Position numbers and translations under genes: made by a program | From: Algibacter luteus | GTDB lineage: Bacteria > Bacteroidota > Bacteroidia > Flavobacteriales > Flavobacteriaceae | Direction of reading: 5' to 3' | DNA length: 54,023 nt | NCBI RefSeq assembly: GCF_900141715.1 | Contig: NZ_FQYK01000011.1 | Coordinates: 1 to 54,023, forward strand | The notes under the pieces: generated by a model | Seen by the model: only the letters and a program-made list of their open reading frames with translations | Told to the model about the DNA's origin: nothing | Databases searched by the model: none | Part shown: positions 34,380 through 45,900 of the stretch, piece after piece | How the letters are laid out: each line of letters starts with the position of its first letter | Position numbering within the stretch: position 1 is the first letter of the stretch

Positions 34380-34452
34380 GCGGGAGTAGCTCAGTTGGTA
34401 GAGCGTCAGCCTTCCAAGCTGAATGTCGCCGGTTCGAACCCGGTCTCCCGCT
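34380..34452 (+). tRNA. tRNA-Gly (UCC)
   Basis: 73 nt. Acceptor GCGGGAG pairs with CTCCCGC, discriminator T, anticodon TCC in TCAGCCTTCCAAGCTGA, GGTTCGAACC T-arm. Confidence 0.95.
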
Positions 34453-34457
34453 CTAAA

Positions 34458-34477
34458 ATTCCTGCGAAGGCAGGAAT
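34458..34477 (+). repeat. Short GC-rich hairpin repeat inside the tRNA cluster
   Basis: ATTCCTGC GAAG GCAGGAAT is a perfect 8 bp stem with a 4 nt loop, sitting 5 bp after tRNA-Gly. It is GC-rich against its surroundings and shares GGNRGGAATCT with the palindrome behind rpoC at 47307-47347, so the two may be one dispersed family. Confidence 0.55.
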
Positions 34478-34546
34478 CTCTTCTTTCATATTAGCTTAAA
34501 TCTTGAAAAAGATTGGTTTTGAGAGAATAGGAAATAAAAACTTTAC

Positions 34547-34618
34547 GCCGGTGTAGCTCAGGGGTAGAGCGTTTCCTTGGTAAGGAAGAGGTCACGAGTT
34601 CAAATCTCGTCATTGGCT
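34547..34618 (+). tRNA. tRNA-Thr (GGU)
   Basis: 72 nt. Acceptor GCCGGTG pairs with CATTGGC including two G-U pairs, discriminator T. Anticodon GGT in TTTCCTTGGTAAGGAAG, T-loop TTCAAAT. Immediately upstream of tuf, as in the conserved thrU-tyrU-glyT-thrT-tufB order of other bacteria. Confidence 0.93.
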
Positions 34619-34686
34619 CTATTTTTAGAGAAATTTAGAATACACTAATATTATTATATAACTAAGATTAAAATTATTTAAAAAAC

Positions 34687-35874
34687 ATGGCAAAGGCAAC
34701 TTTCGATCGTTCAAAACCACATTTAAATATTGGTACAATTGGACACGTAGATCACGGTAAAACAACTTTAACTGCTGCTATTACTAAAGTATTAGCTGAT
34801 GCAGGTTACTCAGAAGCAAGATCATTTGATCAAATTGATAATGCTCCAGAAGAAAAAGAAAGAGGTATAACAATTAATACTTCTCACGTTGAATATCAAA
34901 CAGCAAATCGTCACTATGCTCACGTTGACTGTCCAGGTCACGCGGATTACGTAAAGAACATGGTAACTGGTGCTGCACAAATGGATGGTGCTATTTTAGT
35001 TGTTGCTGCAACTGATGGTCCTATGCCTCAAACTCGTGAGCACATCTTATTAGGTCGTCAAGTAGGAATTCCACGTATCGTTGTTTTCTTAAACAAAGTA
35101 GATATGGTTGATGATGAAGAGTTATTAGAATTAGTAGACATGGAAGTTAGAGATTTATTAAACTTCTATGAATATGATGGAGATAATGGTCCTGTAATTT
35201 CAGGTTCTGCTTTAGGTGCACTTAATGGTGAGCAAAAGTGGGTTGATACAGTTTTAGAATTAATGAAAGCTTGTGATGAGTGGATTGAAGAGCCAGTTCG
35301 TGATATGGATAAGCCTTTCTTAATGCCTATCGAAGATGTATTTTCTATTACTGGTCGTGGTACTGTAGCAACTGGTCGTATTGAGACTGGTGTTGCTAAT
35401 ACTGGAGATCCTGTAGAAATTATTGGTATGGGTGCAGAGAAATTAACTTCTACTATTACTGGTATCGAAATGTTCCGTCAAATTTTAGATAGAGGTGAGG
35501 CTGGTGATAATGCTGGTATCTTATTAAGAGGTATTGAGAAATCTCAAATCTCAAGAGGTATGGTTATTACTAAACCAGGTTCAGTAACACCACATGCTAA
35601 ATTCAAAGCTGAGGTTTATATCCTTAAAAAAGAAGAAGGTGGACGTCATACTCCATTCCATAATAACTACCGTCCACAGTTCTACGTACGTACAACTGAC
35701 GTAACTGGTAACATTGCTTTACCTGATGGAGTTGAAATGGTTATGCCTGGAGATAACTTAACTATTACTGTTGAGTTAATTCAACCAATTGCAATGAACG
35801 TAGGTTTACGTTTCGCTATCCGTGAAGGAGGTAGAACAGTTGGTGCAGGTCAGGTAACTGAGATATTAGACTAA
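34687..35874 (+). CDS. tuf: Elongation factor Tu
   Basis: 395 residues, full length. Brings aminoacyl-tRNA to the ribosomal A site. P-loop GHVDHGKTT (from residue 19), [19 protein letters not shown], and the three-domain layout with [19 protein letters not shown] at the end. No SD; the leader is A-rich. It lies in a conserved tRNA-tuf-secE-nusG-rpl-rpoBC array. Codon use is strongly biased (highly expressed gene). Confidence 0.98.
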   Translation: MAKATFDRSKPHLNIGTIGHVDHGKTTLTAAITKVLADAGYSEARSFDQIDNAPEEKERGITINTSHVEYQTANRHYAHVDCPGHADYVKNMVTGAAQMDGAILVVAATDGPMPQTREHILLGRQVGIPRIVVFLNKVDMVDDEELLELVDMEVRDLLNFYEYDGDNGPVISGSALGALNGEQKWVDTVLELMKACDEWIEEPVRDMDKPFLMPIEDVFSITGRGTVATGRIETGVANTGDPVEIIGMGAEKLTSTITGIEMFRQILDRGEAGDNAGILLRGIEKSQISRGMVITKPGSVTPHAKFKAEVYILKKEEGGRHTPFHNNYRPQFYVRTTDVTGNIALPDGVEMVMPGDNLTITVELIQPIAMNVGLRFAIREGGRTVGAGQVTEILD

Positions 35875-35898
35875 TACAGTTTAAATAAATATTAAGTT

Positions 35899-35927
35899 AA
35901 GGTATTCCGTTTTTTTCGGAATACCTT
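35899..35927 (+). other. Hairpin after tuf
   Basis: AAGGTATTCCG (35899-35909) pairs perfectly with CGGAATACCTT (35917-35927) around a T7 loop. CCC follows and not a T-tract, so it is a weak terminator candidate on the plus strand; RNA processing or mRNA 3' end protection between tuf and tRNA-Trp is as likely. Confidence 0.65.
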
Positions 35928-35938
35928 CCCTTATATTT

Positions 35939-36011
35939 ACGGGTTTAGCTCAGTTGGTAGAGCACTGGTCTCCAAAACCAGGTGTCGGGAGTTCGAGTCT
36001 CTCAACCCGTG
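35939..36011 (+). tRNA. tRNA-Trp (CCA)
   Basis: 73 nt. Acceptor ACGGGTT pairs with AACCCGT, discriminator G; anticodon CCA in the loop CTCCAAA within CTGGTCTCCAAAACCAG; T-arm GAGTTCGAGTCTC. Embedded between tuf and secE, 47 bp before secE. Confidence 0.95.
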
Positions 36012-36058
36012 CAATAGTAATTTGAGTATCATTTCAAATTGGAATAAAAAATAAGAAC

Positions 36059-36256
36059 ATGGCTGGAATTGTAAATTATATAAAAGAATCATTCGGAGAA
36101 CTAAAAAATAATGTGTCTTGGCCAACATGGGCAGAAGCACAAAGTTTAACAGTTTTAGTTGCTGTATTTTCAATTATATTTTCCCTTGCTATTTGGGGTG
36201 TAGATACAGTATTCAGTAAAGTTATAGCAACTTACTTTCAATGGATTAACGGTTAA
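36059..36256 (+). CDS. secE: Preprotein translocase subunit SecE
   Basis: 65 residues, the short single-TM SecE form. MAGIVNYIKESFGELKNNVSWP is the conserved amphipathic part and one TM helix follows (about 30-53). Clamp of the SecYEG channel in the inner membrane. Sits 11 bp before nusG, the universal order. Confidence 0.96.
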   Translation: MAGIVNYIKESFGELKNNVSWPTWAEAQSLTVLVAVFSIIFSLAIWGVDTVFSKVIATYFQWING

Positions 36257-36267
36257 AAGAAGAATTT

Positions 36268-36822
36268 ATGTCTGAAGTAAGTGAAAAAAAATGGTATGTT
36301 GTTCGAGCCGTAAGTGGTCAAGAAAACAAAATCAAAACGTATATCGAGAATGAAATTGCTCGTTTAGGTTTACAAGATTATGTTGATCAGGTTCTTGTTC
36401 CAACAGAAAAGGTGATACAAATCCGTAACGGAAAGAAAATTCAGAAAGAAAAAACGTTTTTTCCTGGATATATCATGATACAAGCAAATCTAACTGGTGA
36501 AGTTCCTCATATCATAAGATCGGTTACAAATGTAATTGGGTTTTTAGGGGAAACAAAAGGTGGAGACCCTGTACCATTAAGACAATCTGAAGTAAACAGA
36601 ATGTTAGGTAAAGTTGATGAATTATCTGTAGAAGAAAGTGCTAATGTAGCGATACCTTTTACTAAAGGTGAAACTGTAAAAGTTATTGATGGTCCGTTTA
36701 ATGGATTTGATGGTACTATTGAAAAAATAAATGAAGAAAAGCGTAAGCTAGAAGTAATGGTAAAGATTTTTGGAAGAAAAACACCATTAGAGCTAAGCTA
36801 TATGCAAGTTGAAAAAGTATAA
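36268..36822 (+). CDS. nusG: Transcription termination/antitermination factor NusG
   Basis: 184 residues. NGN domain (KKWYVVRAVSGQENKIKTYIE, FPGYIMIQANL) and a C-terminal KOW domain (FTKGETVKVIDGPFNGFDG). Couples RNA polymerase with the ribosome or Rho. In the secE-nusG-rpl operon; 74 bp lie before rplK. Confidence 0.97.
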   Translation: MSEVSEKKWYVVRAVSGQENKIKTYIENEIARLGLQDYVDQVLVPTEKVIQIRNGKKIQKEKTFFPGYIMIQANLTGEVPHIIRSVTNVIGFLGETKGGDPVPLRQSEVNRMLGKVDELSVEESANVAIPFTKGETVKVIDGPFNGFDGTIEKINEEKRKLEVMVKIFGRKTPLELSYMQVEKV

Positions 36823-36896
36823 TAATTGTTACACTATATAAATGATGTATTACTAGGCTTCCAAATTTAGAAGTATATCAAACTAAATTATTAAAA

Positions 36897-37334
36897 ATGG
36901 CAAAAGAAATTGGCAAAGTAGTTAAGTTACAAGTTCGGGGAGGTGCTGCGAATCCGTCGCCACCGGTTGGACCCGCTTTAGGAGCTGCTGGAGTTAACAT
37001 TATGGAATTCTGTAAGCAATTTAATGCGAGAACACAGGATAAACCAGGTAAAGTGTTACCAGTAGTGATTACTGTTTATAAAGACAAATCATTTGACTTT
37101 GTAATCAAGACTCCTCCTGCAGCGGTACAATTATTAGAAGCGAGCAAAATTAAAAAAGGTTCAGGAGAGCCAAACCGAAAAAAAGTAGCTAAAGTATCTT
37201 GGGATCAGATTAAAACTATTGCAGAAGACAAAATGGTAGATTTAAATGCATTTACTGTTGAATCTGCTATGAAAATGGTTGCTGGTACAGCAAGATCAAT
37301 GGGTATAACCGTAACTGGGCAATTCCCATCGTAA
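36897..37334 (+). CDS. rplK: 50S ribosomal protein uL11
   Basis: 145 residues. [20 protein letters not shown] is the N-terminal thiostrepton-binding region and the C-terminal part ([11 protein letters not shown]) binds 23S rRNA in the GTPase centre. First gene of the rplKAJL group; rplA follows after 20 bp. Confidence 0.98.
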   Translation: MAKEIGKVVKLQVRGGAANPSPPVGPALGAAGVNIMEFCKQFNARTQDKPGKVLPVVITVYKDKSFDFVIKTPPAAVQLLEASKIKKGSGEPNRKKVAKVSWDQIKTIAEDKMVDLNAFTVESAMKMVAGTARSMGITVTGQFPS

Positions 37335-37354
37335 TCTATTAAAGACATTATAAA

Positions 37355-38047
37355 ATGGCAAGATTAACAAAAAAGCAAAAAGAAGCTTTAGCGAAAATAG
37401 AAAAAGGTAAAGTATATTCTTTAAATGAAGCATCGGCATTAGTAAAAGAAATTACTAATACTAAGTTTGATGCCTCTGTAGATTTAGCAATACGTTTAGG
37501 TGTAGACCCACGTAAAGCCAACCAGATGGTGAGAGGTGTAGTTTCATTACCTCACGGAACTGGTAAAGACATGAAAGTTTTAGCATTAGTAACTCCTGAT
37601 AAAGAAGCAGAAGCTAAAGAAGCTGGAGCTGATTATGTAGGATTAGATGAATATCTAGAGAAAATCAAGAATGGTTGGACAGATGTTGACGTTATTATTA
37701 CTATGCCTAGTGTAATGGGTAAATTAGGTCCTTTAGGACGTGTATTAGGTCCTCGTGGTTTAATGCCAAACCCAAAAACTGGAACAGTAACTATGGATGT
37801 TGCTAAAGCAGTTACTGAAGTAAAAGCTGGTAAAATTGACTTTAAAGTTGATAAAACTGGTATCGTTCATGCTGCAATTGGTAAAGCATCATTTAGTGCT
37901 GATAAAATTGAAGGTAACGCTCAAGAATTAATTCAAACATTAGTTAAACTTAAACCAACAACTGCAAAAGGTACATATGTAAAAAGCATTTTTATGTCTT
38001 CTACTATGAGCCCTAGTATAGCTGTTGATCCTAAAGTTGGTGGTTAA
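37355..38047 (+). CDS. rplA: 50S ribosomal protein uL1
   Basis: 230 residues with [19 protein letters not shown] and [21 protein letters not shown], both conserved in uL1 of the mobile L1 stalk. In other bacteria L1 represses its own mRNA; no typical L1 site was recognised in the leader here. 18 bp before rplJ. Confidence 0.98.
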   Translation: MARLTKKQKEALAKIEKGKVYSLNEASALVKEITNTKFDASVDLAIRLGVDPRKANQMVRGVVSLPHGTGKDMKVLALVTPDKEAEAKEAGADYVGLDEYLEKIKNGWTDVDVIITMPSVMGKLGPLGRVLGPRGLMPNPKTGTVTMDVAKAVTEVKAGKIDFKVDKTGIVHAAIGKASFSADKIEGNAQELIQTLVKLKPTTAKGTYVKSIFMSSTMSPSIAVDPKVGG

Positions 38048-38065
38048 TTAGTTAAAACTTTTATT

Positions 38066-38587
38066 ATGACAAGACAAGAAAAATCACAAGTAATTGAGGA
38101 ATTAACTGTAGAATTAGCTAACAATGGAAATATCTATTTAACCGATATTTCAGGATTAAACGCCGCTACAACCTCAGATTTACGTCGTGCTGCATTTAAA
38201 GCAAACGTAAAATTATCAGTTGTTAAAAATACATTATTAGCAAAAGCTATGGAAGCTTCAGACAGAGAGTTTGGAGATCTTCCAACAGTTTTAAAAGGAA
38301 ATACATCTGTAATGTATTCTGAAACTGGTAATGTACCAGCTAAGTTGATTAAAACTTTCCGTAAGAAATCAGACAAGCCTTTATTAAAAGGAGCATTTAT
38401 TGAGGAAACAGTTTATATTGGCGACGATCAATTAGACATGTTAGTTGATATCAAGTCTAAAGAAGAGTTATTAGGAGAGATTATAGGATTACTACAATCG
38501 CCTGCTAAAAACGTTGTTTCAGCACTTAAATCAAGTGGCGGAACATTAGCTGGAATTATTAAAACACTATCTGAAAAAGAAGGATAG
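38066..38587 (+). CDS. rplJ: 50S ribosomal protein uL10
   Basis: 173 residues. TRQEKSQVIEELTVEL at the N-terminus, the LRRAAFKANVKLSVVKNTLL core, and a C-terminal helix for bL12 dimers. Base of the stalk. The gap to rplA is only 18 bp, so the long L10-binding leader known in gammaproteobacteria cannot be there. Confidence 0.97.
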   Translation: MTRQEKSQVIEELTVELANNGNIYLTDISGLNAATTSDLRRAAFKANVKLSVVKNTLLAKAMEASDREFGDLPTVLKGNTSVMYSETGNVPAKLIKTFRKKSDKPLLKGAFIEETVYIGDDQLDMLVDIKSKEELLGEIIGLLQSPAKNVVSALKSSGGTLAGIIKTLSEKEG

Positions 38588-38651
38588 TCTTAACAAGTAC
38601 GCACTTATTACAATTATATTATTATTAAAAATTTATTAAAACGATAGAAAA

Positions 38652-39029
38652 ATGGCAGATTTAAAAGATTTCGCAGAACAATTAGTTAACCTTACAGTAA
38701 AAGAAGTAAATGAGTTAGCTACTATATTAAAAGATGAGTATGGTATTGAGCCTGCTGCTGCAGCTGTAGCTGTTGCTGCTGGTCCTGCTGCTGGTGGTGG
38801 AGACGCTGCTGAAGCTCAAACTGAATTTGATGTTATATTAAAAGCTGCAGGTGGCTCTAAGTTAGCTGTTGTAAAACTAGTAAAAGAATTAACTGGTCTT
38901 GGCTTAAAAGAAGCTAAAGAATTAGTTGATGGTGCACCTAGCCCAATTAAAGAAGGTGTTTCTAAAGATGAAGCTGAAGGCTTAAAAGCATCTTTAGAAG
39001 AAGCTGGGGCTGAGGTTGAGCTTAAGTAA
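38652..39029 (+). CDS. rplL: 50S ribosomal protein bL12 (L7/L12)
   Basis: 125 residues. N-terminal dimerisation part ([17 protein letters not shown]), an Ala/Gly-rich hinge (about 35-58) and the C-terminal factor-binding domain ([20 protein letters not shown]). Recruits translational GTPases. Followed by a 124 bp spacer with two hairpins before rpoB. Confidence 0.98.
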   Translation: MADLKDFAEQLVNLTVKEVNELATILKDEYGIEPAAAAVAVAAGPAAGGGDAAEAQTEFDVILKAAGGSKLAVVKLVKELTGLGLKEAKELVDGAPSPIKEGVSKDEAEGLKASLEEAGAEVELK

Positions 39030-39052
39030 GCTTAATAACTCAAGAACATAAA

Positions 39053-39089
39053 GGTTTAGGTCTGGAGAGTTGTCTTCAAGACCTAAACC
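39053..39089 (+). promoter_or_regulatory. Hairpin in the rplL-rpoB spacer (attenuator/processing site)
   Basis: GGTTTAGGTCT (39053-39063) pairs perfectly with AGACCTAAACC (39079-39089) around a 15 nt loop. Without a strong T-tract, it fits partial termination or an RNase III cut, as known between rplL and rpoB in E. coli. Confidence 0.65.
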
Positions 39090-39120
39090 ATTTTGTGTAT
39101 ATAACAGTTATATACAAAAT
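39090..39120 (+). promoter_or_regulatory. Second hairpin in the rplL-rpoB spacer
   Basis: ATTTTG(TG)TATATAAC pairs with GTTATATACAAAAT across a very short loop, and Ts follow at 39126-39133. Directly adjoins the first hairpin. It may be a second stem of one regulatory structure. Confidence 0.5.
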
Positions 39121-39153
39121 TCAATTTTTTTTTAATCAAAATTCCGTCTATTG

Positions 39154-42100
39154 ATGTTGTCAACACAAGCTGAAAGATTAAATTTCTCCTCTATTGTAAA
39201 TAGAACAGAATATCCAGATTTCTTAGATATTCAAATTAAATCCTTTCAAGATTTTTTCCAATTGGAAACAAAATCAGAAGAAAGAGGTGATGAAGGTTTA
39301 TACAATACCTTCATGGAAAATTTTCCAATTACAGATTCGCGTAATCAATTCATTTTAGAATTTTTAGATTACTTTGTAGATCCACCAAGATATACTATTG
39401 AAGAGTGTATTGAAAGAGGGTTAACTTATAGTGTTCCACTAAAAGCAAGGTTAAAGTTATATTGTACAGACCCTGAACATGAGGATTTCGAGACCATTGT
39501 TCAAGATGTGTACTTAGGAACTATTCCTTACATGACACCTAGTGGTACTTTTGTAATCAATGGCGCTGAACGTGTTGTGGTATCGCAATTACACCGTTCA
39601 CCTGGAGTCTTTTTTGGACAATCACACCATGCTAATGGTACTAAATTATATTCAGCGAGAGTAATTCCTTTTAAAGGATCTTGGATAGAGTTTGCTACGG
39701 ACATCAATCAAGTGATGTACGCATACATTGATAGAAAGAAGAAGTTACCAGTTACAACACTTTTCCGTGCAATTGGTTTTGAACGTGATAAGGATATTCT
39801 AGAAATCTTTGATTTAGCAGAAGAAATTAAAGTTTCTAAATCTGGTTTAAAGAAATATACTGGAAGAAAATTAGCAGCACGTGTACTTAATACTTGGCAC
39901 GAGGACTTTGTTGATGAAGATACTGGTGAAGTAGTTTCTATCGAGCGTAATGAAATTGTTCTTGATCGTGATACGGTTCTAGATAAAGAAAATATTGAGG
40001 AAATTATTGAAGCTGAAGTTAAAACCATTCTTTTACATAAAGAAGGTACAGAACAAGGTGATTATGCTATTATTCACAATACGCTTCAAAAAGATCCAAC
40101 AAACTCTGAAAAAGAGGCTGTTGAACATATTTACAGACAATTACGTAATGCAGAACCGCCTGATGAAGAAACGGCTCGTGGAATAATTGATAAATTATTC
40201 TTTTCAGACCAACGTTATTCTTTAGGTGAAGTTGGGCGTTACAGAATGAACAAAAAATTAGGTCTTGATATTGGAATGGACAAGCAAGTGCTTACCAAAG
40301 AAGATATCATTACCATTATAAAATATTTAATCGAGCTTATCAATTCTAAAGCAGAGATTGATGATATTGATCACTTATCAAACCGTCGTGTACGAACTGT
40401 TGGTGAGCAATTATCTCAACAATTTGGAGTTGGTTTAGCGCGTATGGCACGTACTATTCGCGAGCGTATGAACGTTCGAGATAATGAGGTGTTTACACCT
40501 ATAGATTTGATTAATGCTAAGACTTTGTCTTCAGTAATTAACTCATTTTTTGGTACAAACCAGTTGTCTCAGTTTATGGATCAAACCAATCCTTTAGCTG
40601 AAATTACGCATAAGCGTCGTTTATCAGCTCTTGGACCAGGTGGTTTATCAAGAGAGAGAGCAGGGTTTGAGGTACGTGACGTTCATTACACACATTACGG
40701 AAGACTTTGTCCTATTGAAACACCAGAGGGACCAAATATTGGTTTAATTTCTTCACTTTCTGTATTTGCTAAAGTGAACTCTATGGGATTCATTGAAACA
40801 CCTTATAGAAAAGTAACAGATGGTGTAGTTGATATTAAAAATGAGCCAATTTACTTAAGTGCTGAAGAGGAAGAAGAAAAATTGATTGCTCAAGCTACGG
40901 TTAAAGTTGATGATAAAGGTAAAATTACACACGATAAGGTAATTGCTAGAATGGAAGGTGACTTCCCAGTTATCGACCCTAATCAGTTACATTATACGGA
41001 TGTTGCACCTAATCAAATTTCATCAATTTCGGCTTCTCTGATTCCTTTCTTGGAACATGATGACGCAAACCGTGCATTGATGGGATCAAACATGATGCGT
41101 CAGGCTGTACCTTTATTAAGAGTAGATGCACCTATTGTTGGAACTGGTTTAGAACGTCAAGTAGCATCAGATTCTCGTGTTTTAATCAACGCTGAAGGAT
41201 CGGGTGAAGTTCTGTACGTTGATGCAAACGAAATCAAAATTAGATACGACCGTACTGAAGATGAGGCTAAAGTTAGTTTTGATAGTGATATTAAAACATA
41301 CCAATTAGTTAAGTTCAGAAAAACGAACCAAGGTACTTCTATCAATCTTAAACCAATTGTTGTTAAAGGAGATAAAGTAACTAAAGGTCAAGTACTATGT
41401 GAAGGGTATGCCACTCAAAAAGGTGAATTAGCACTTGGTAGAAATATGAAAGTAGCCTTCATGCCTTGGAAAGGGTATAACTTTGAGGATGCAATTGTAA
41501 TTTCAGAAAAAGTAGTTCGTGAAGATATCTTCACATCAATCCATATAGATGAGTACTCTTTAGAAGTAAGAGATACAAAATTAGGTAACGAAGAGTTAAC
41601 TAATGATATTCCTAACGTTTCAGAAGAAGCTACTAAAGATCTTGATGAAAATGGAATGATTCGTATTGGTGCTGAAGTTAAACCAGGTGATATCTTAATT
41701 GGTAAGATTACTCCAAAAGGAGAGTCAGATCCAACTCCAGAAGAAAAATTATTACGTGCTATCTTTGGTGATAAAGCAGGTGATGTAAAAGATGCTTCTT
41801 TAAAAGCGTCGCCTTCATTAAACGGTGTAGTAATTGAGAAAAAATTATTTGCAAGAGCCGTAAAAGATAAACGTAAAAGAGCACAAGATAAAGATGATAT
41901 TCTTGCTTTAGAAGCTCAATACGATAGAAAATTTGATGAGTTGAAAGATGTTTTAATCGAAAAACTTTTCAATATCGTTAACGGGAAAACAGCTCAAGGT
42001 ATTTTTAATGATTTAGGTGAAGAAGTATTACCAAAAGGTAAAAAATTCACACTTAAAATGTTAAATGCTGTTGATGATTATGCGCATTTAGTATCTGGAA

Positions 42101-42966
42101 AATGGACTACAGATGATCATACAAATCAATTGGTAGCAGATTTAATTCATAACTACAAGATTAAAGAAAACGATTTACAGGGTTCTTTACGTCGTGAGAA
42201 ATTTACAATTTCAGTAGGGGATGAGTTACCAGCAGGAATCATTAAATTAGCTAAGGTTTACATTGCTAAGAAACGTAAACTAAAAGTTGGAGATAAAATG
42301 GCAGGACGTCACGGTAACAAAGGTATTGTAGCTCGTATCGTTCGTCAAGAAGATATGCCGTTCTTAGAAGATGGAACGCCTGTTGATATTGTATTAAATC
42401 CACTTGGTGTACCTTCTCGTATGAACATTGGGCAGATTTATGAAACTGTATTAGGTTGGGCAGGTCAAAAATTAGATCGCAAATATGCGACTCCTATTTT
42501 TGATGGAGCAACTATCGATCAGATTAATGAATTTACAGATGAAGCTGGAATTCCAAGATATGGTCATACTTACCTATACGATGGTGGAACAGGTGAAAGA
42601 TTTGATCAGCCAGCAACAGTTGGTGTAATCTATATGTTGAAATTAGGACATATGGTTGACGATAAAATGCACGCACGTTCTATAGGACCTTACTCATTAA
42701 TTACACAACAACCATTAGGTGGTAAAGCACAATTTGGTGGTCAGCGTTTTGGTGAGATGGAAGTTTGGGCACTTGAAGCTTATGGAGCATCAAGTACCTT
42801 ACGTGAGATTTTAACTGTAAAATCTGATGATGTAATTGGTAGAGCCAAAACTTACGAAGCAATCGTAAAAGGTGAACCAATGCCTGATCCAGGTTTACCA
42901 GAATCTTTCAACGTACTTATGCACGAATTGAAAGGTTTAGGTCTAGACATCAGATTAGAGGAGTAG
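39154..42966 (+). CDS. rpoB: RNA polymerase beta subunit
   Basis: 1270 residues. I start at ATG 39154 ([13 protein letters not shown]), the pattern of flavobacterial RpoB; a TTG one codon upstream is possible but needless. Core landmarks: [19 protein letters not shown] and [20 protein letters not shown] (rifampicin region, with the sensitive-type Asp, His and Ser), [14 protein letters not shown] and the C-terminal [17 protein letters not shown]. Transcribed from the rplKAJL operon, possibly attenuated by the preceding hairpins. rpoC follows after 32 bp. Confidence 0.98.
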   Translation: MLSTQAERLNFSSIVNRTEYPDFLDIQIKSFQDFFQLETKSEERGDEGLYNTFMENFPITDSRNQFILEFLDYFVDPPRYTIEECIERGLTYSVPLKARLKLYCTDPEHEDFETIVQDVYLGTIPYMTPSGTFVINGAERVVVSQLHRSPGVFFGQSHHANGTKLYSARVIPFKGSWIEFATDINQVMYAYIDRKKKLPVTTLFRAIGFERDKDILEIFDLAEEIKVSKSGLKKYTGRKLAARVLNTWHEDFVDEDTGEVVSIERNEIVLDRDTVLDKENIEEIIEAEVKTILLHKEGTEQGDYAIIHNTLQKDPTNSEKEAVEHIYRQLRNAEPPDEETARGIIDKLFFSDQRYSLGEVGRYRMNKKLGLDIGMDKQVLTKEDIITIIKYLIELINSKAEIDDIDHLSNRRVRTVGEQLSQQFGVGLARMARTIRERMNVRDNEVFTPIDLINAKTLSSVINSFFGTNQLSQFMDQTNPLAEITHKRRLSALGPGGLSRERAGFEVRDVHYTHYGRLCPIETPEGPNIGLISSLSVFAKVNSMGFIETPYRKVTDGVVDIKNEPIYLSAEEEEEKLIAQATVKVDDKGKITHDKVIARMEGDFPVIDPNQLHYTDVAPNQISSISASLIPFLEHDDANRALMGSNMMRQAVPLLRVDAPIVGTGLERQVASDSRVLINAEGSGEVLYVDANEIKIRYDRTEDEAKVSFDSDIKTYQLVKFRKTNQGTSINLKPIVVKGDKVTKGQVLCEGYATQKGELALGRNMKVAFMPWKGYNFEDAIVISEKVVREDIFTSIHIDEYSLEVRDTKLGNEELTNDIPNVSEEATKDLDENGMIRIGAEVKPGDILIGKITPKGESDPTPEEKLLRAIFGDKAGDVKDASLKASPSLNGVVIEKKLFARAVKDKRKRAQDKDDILALEAQYDRKFDELKDVLIEKLFNIVNGKTAQGIFNDLGEEVLPKGKKFTLKMLNAVDDYAHLVSGKWTTDDHTNQLVADLIHNYKIKENDLQGSLRREKFTISVGDELPAGIIKLAKVYIAKKRKLKVGDKMAGRHGNKGIVARIVRQEDMPFLEDGTPVDIVLNPLGVPSRMNIGQIYETVLGWAGQKLDRKYATPIFDGATIDQINEFTDEAGIPRYGHTYLYDGGTGERFDQPATVGVIYMLKLGHMVDDKMHARSIGPYSLITQQPLGGKAQFGGQRFGEMEVWALEAYGASSTLREILTVKSDDVIGRAKTYEAIVKGEPMPDPGLPESFNVLMHELKGLGLDIRLEE

Positions 42967-42998
42967 TTAATTAATTAAATTCATTTCAACCATTTATT

Positions 42999-45900
42999 AT
43001 GGCAAGAAAACAAGATAAAAATACAGTTAAGAGATTTAATAAAATCTCAATTGGTTTAGCATCACCAGAGTCTATTTTAGCAGAATCTAGAGGTGAAGTT
43101 TTAAAACCAGAAACTATCAATTATCGAACGCACAAACCAGAACGTGATGGTTTGTTCTGTGAGCGTATTTTTGGTCCTGTAAAGGATTATGAGTGTGCTT
43201 GTGGTAAATATAAAAGAATACGTTACAAAGGTATTGTATGCGACCGTTGTGGTGTAGAAGTAACAGAAAAGAAAGTACGTCGTGATAGAGTAGGACACAT
43301 TAACCTTGTTGTTCCTGTAGCACACATCTGGTACTTCCGTTCGTTACCAAATAAAATTGGTTATTTATTAGGATTACCATCTAAGAAATTAGATATGATT
43401 ATTTACTACGAACGTTACGTAGTAATTCAACCAGGTAATGCTAAGAATGAAGAAGGAGAACCATTACAAAAAATGGATTTCTTAACTGAAGAAGAATATT
43501 TAAATATTTTAGAAGAACTTCCTCAAGATAACCAATATCTAGACGATTCAGACCCTAATAAGTTTTTAGCTAAAATGGGTGCTGAATGTTTAATTGAGTT
43601 ATTAGCGAGAATTGATTTAGAAGCGTTATCATATGAGTTACGCCATAAAGCAAATACTGAAACGTCTAAACAACGTAAAACAGAAGCTTTAAAACGTTTA
43701 CAAGTTGTTGAATCATTACGTGAGTCAAATCAAAATAGAGAAAACAGACCAGAGTGGATGATTATGAAGGTTATTCCTATCATTCCGCCAGAATTACGTC
43801 CGTTAGTGCCTTTAGATGGTGGTCGTTTCGCAACTTCAGATTTAAATGATTTATATCGTCGTGTAATTATCCGTAACAACCGTTTAAAGCGTTTAGTAGA
43901 GATAAAAGCTCCTGAAGTAATTTTACGTAACGAAAAACGTATGTTACAAGAATCTGTAGATTCATTATTTGATAACACACGTAAATCATCTGCTGTAAAA
44001 ACTGATTCTAACAGACCGTTAAAATCATTATCAGATTCACTTAAAGGTAAGCAAGGGCGTTTCCGTCAAAACTTACTAGGTAAGCGTGTTGATTATTCTG
44101 CACGTTCTGTAATTGTTGTTGGTCCAGAATTAAAATTATTTGAATGTGGATTGCCAAAAAATATGGCAGCTGAACTTTATAAGCCTTTTGTAATTAGAAA
44201 ATTAATTGAAAGAGGTATTGTAAAAACAGTAAAATCTGCAAAGAAAATTATAGATAAAAGAGAGCCTGTAGTTTGGGATATCTTGGAAAATGTTCTTAAA
44301 GGACATCCAGTATTACTAAACCGTGCGCCTACATTACACCGTTTAGGTATTCAAGCTTTCCAACCAAAATTAATTGAAGGGAAAGCGATACAGTTACACC
44401 CATTAGTGTGTACAGCATTTAATGCCGATTTTGATGGTGACCAGATGGCAGTACATTTACCATTAGGGCCAGAAGCTATACTAGAATGTCAATTATTAAT
44501 GTTGGCTTCTCATAACATCTTAAACCCTGCAAATGGTTCACCAGTAACGGTTCCTTCTCAAGATATGGTACTTGGTCTTTACTATATGACTAAGTTACGT
44601 AAGTCTACTCCAGAAGTTCCCGTGCAAGGTGAAGGATTAACTTTTTATTCTCCAGAAGAAGTAGAAATTGCTTTTAACGAGAAGAAAGTAGATTTAAATG
44701 CCGGAATTAAAGTACGTACCATTGACATTAATGAAAATGGTAAGTTAGACAGAATGATAGTTGAGACAACTGTTGGTAGAGTATTATTTAACCAACATGT
44801 ACCTCAAGCGGCTGGATATATAAATGAAGTTCTTACTAAGAAATCTTTAAGAGATATTATTGGTAGAATTTTAAAAGTAACTTCTGTTCCTGAAACGGCA
44901 GATTTCTTAGATGGTATTAGAACTTTAGGATTTAAGTTTGCATTCCAAGGTGGTTTATCATTTAGTTTAGGTGATATTATTATTCCGCCAGAAAAACAAG
45001 GCATGATTGATAAAGCCAATACATTAGTTGACGGTATTACTGGAAACTATAACATGGGACTTATCACTAATAACGAGCGTTACAATCAAGTTATTGATAT
45101 ATGGACTTCAACAAATGCAGAATTGACTGAATTGTCAATGAAACGTATTCGTGAAGACCAACAAGGTTTCAACTCGGTATTTATGATGCTTGATTCTGGT
45201 GCTCGTGGATCTAAAGAACAGATTCGTCAGCTTACAGGTATGCGTGGATTAATGGCGAAACCTAAAAAATCAAATGCAGGTGGAGGAGAAATTATTGAAA
45301 ACCCAATTCTTTCTAACTTTAAAGAAGGACTTTCAATATTAGAATACTTTATTTCTACTCACGGTGCTCGTAAAGGTCTTGCGGATACTGCACTTAAAAC
45401 AGCAGATGCTGGTTACTTAACACGTCGTTTAGTTGATGTGTCTCAAGATGTTATTATAAATAGCGTTGATTGTGGTACGTTAAGAGGTGTAGAAGTTGAA
45501 CCATTAAAAAAGAACGATGAAGTTGTTGAAACTTTAGAAGAAAGAATCGTTGGTCGTGTATCATTAAATGATGTGCATAATCCATTAACTGACGAATTAT
45601 TAGTTTCTTCTGGGCAATTAATAGAAGATGATATCGCCAAGTCTATTGGAGATTCGCCTATTGAAAGTATCGAAGTTCGTTCTGCATTAACTTGTGAAGC
45701 TTTACAAGGTATTTGTGCTAAATGTTATGGTCGTAACCTTGCAACCGGTAAAATGGTACAAAGAGGTGAAGCTGTAGGTGTAGTTGCTGCTCAATCTATT
45801 GGAGAACCTGGTACACAGCTTACGCTTCGTACATTCCACGTAGGTGGTATTGCTGGTAACATTTCTGAAGATAACAAGTTAGCTGTTAAGTTTGACGGTA

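Noticed and set aside
35899-35927. The hairpin after tuf as a plain intrinsic terminator
   Set aside because: The T-run is in the loop and CCC follows the stem on the plus strand, so termination would be poor. Kept as an unclassified hairpin.
39151-39153. TTG as the rpoB start
   Set aside because: The ATG in the next codon gives the N-terminus typical of flavobacterial RpoB.
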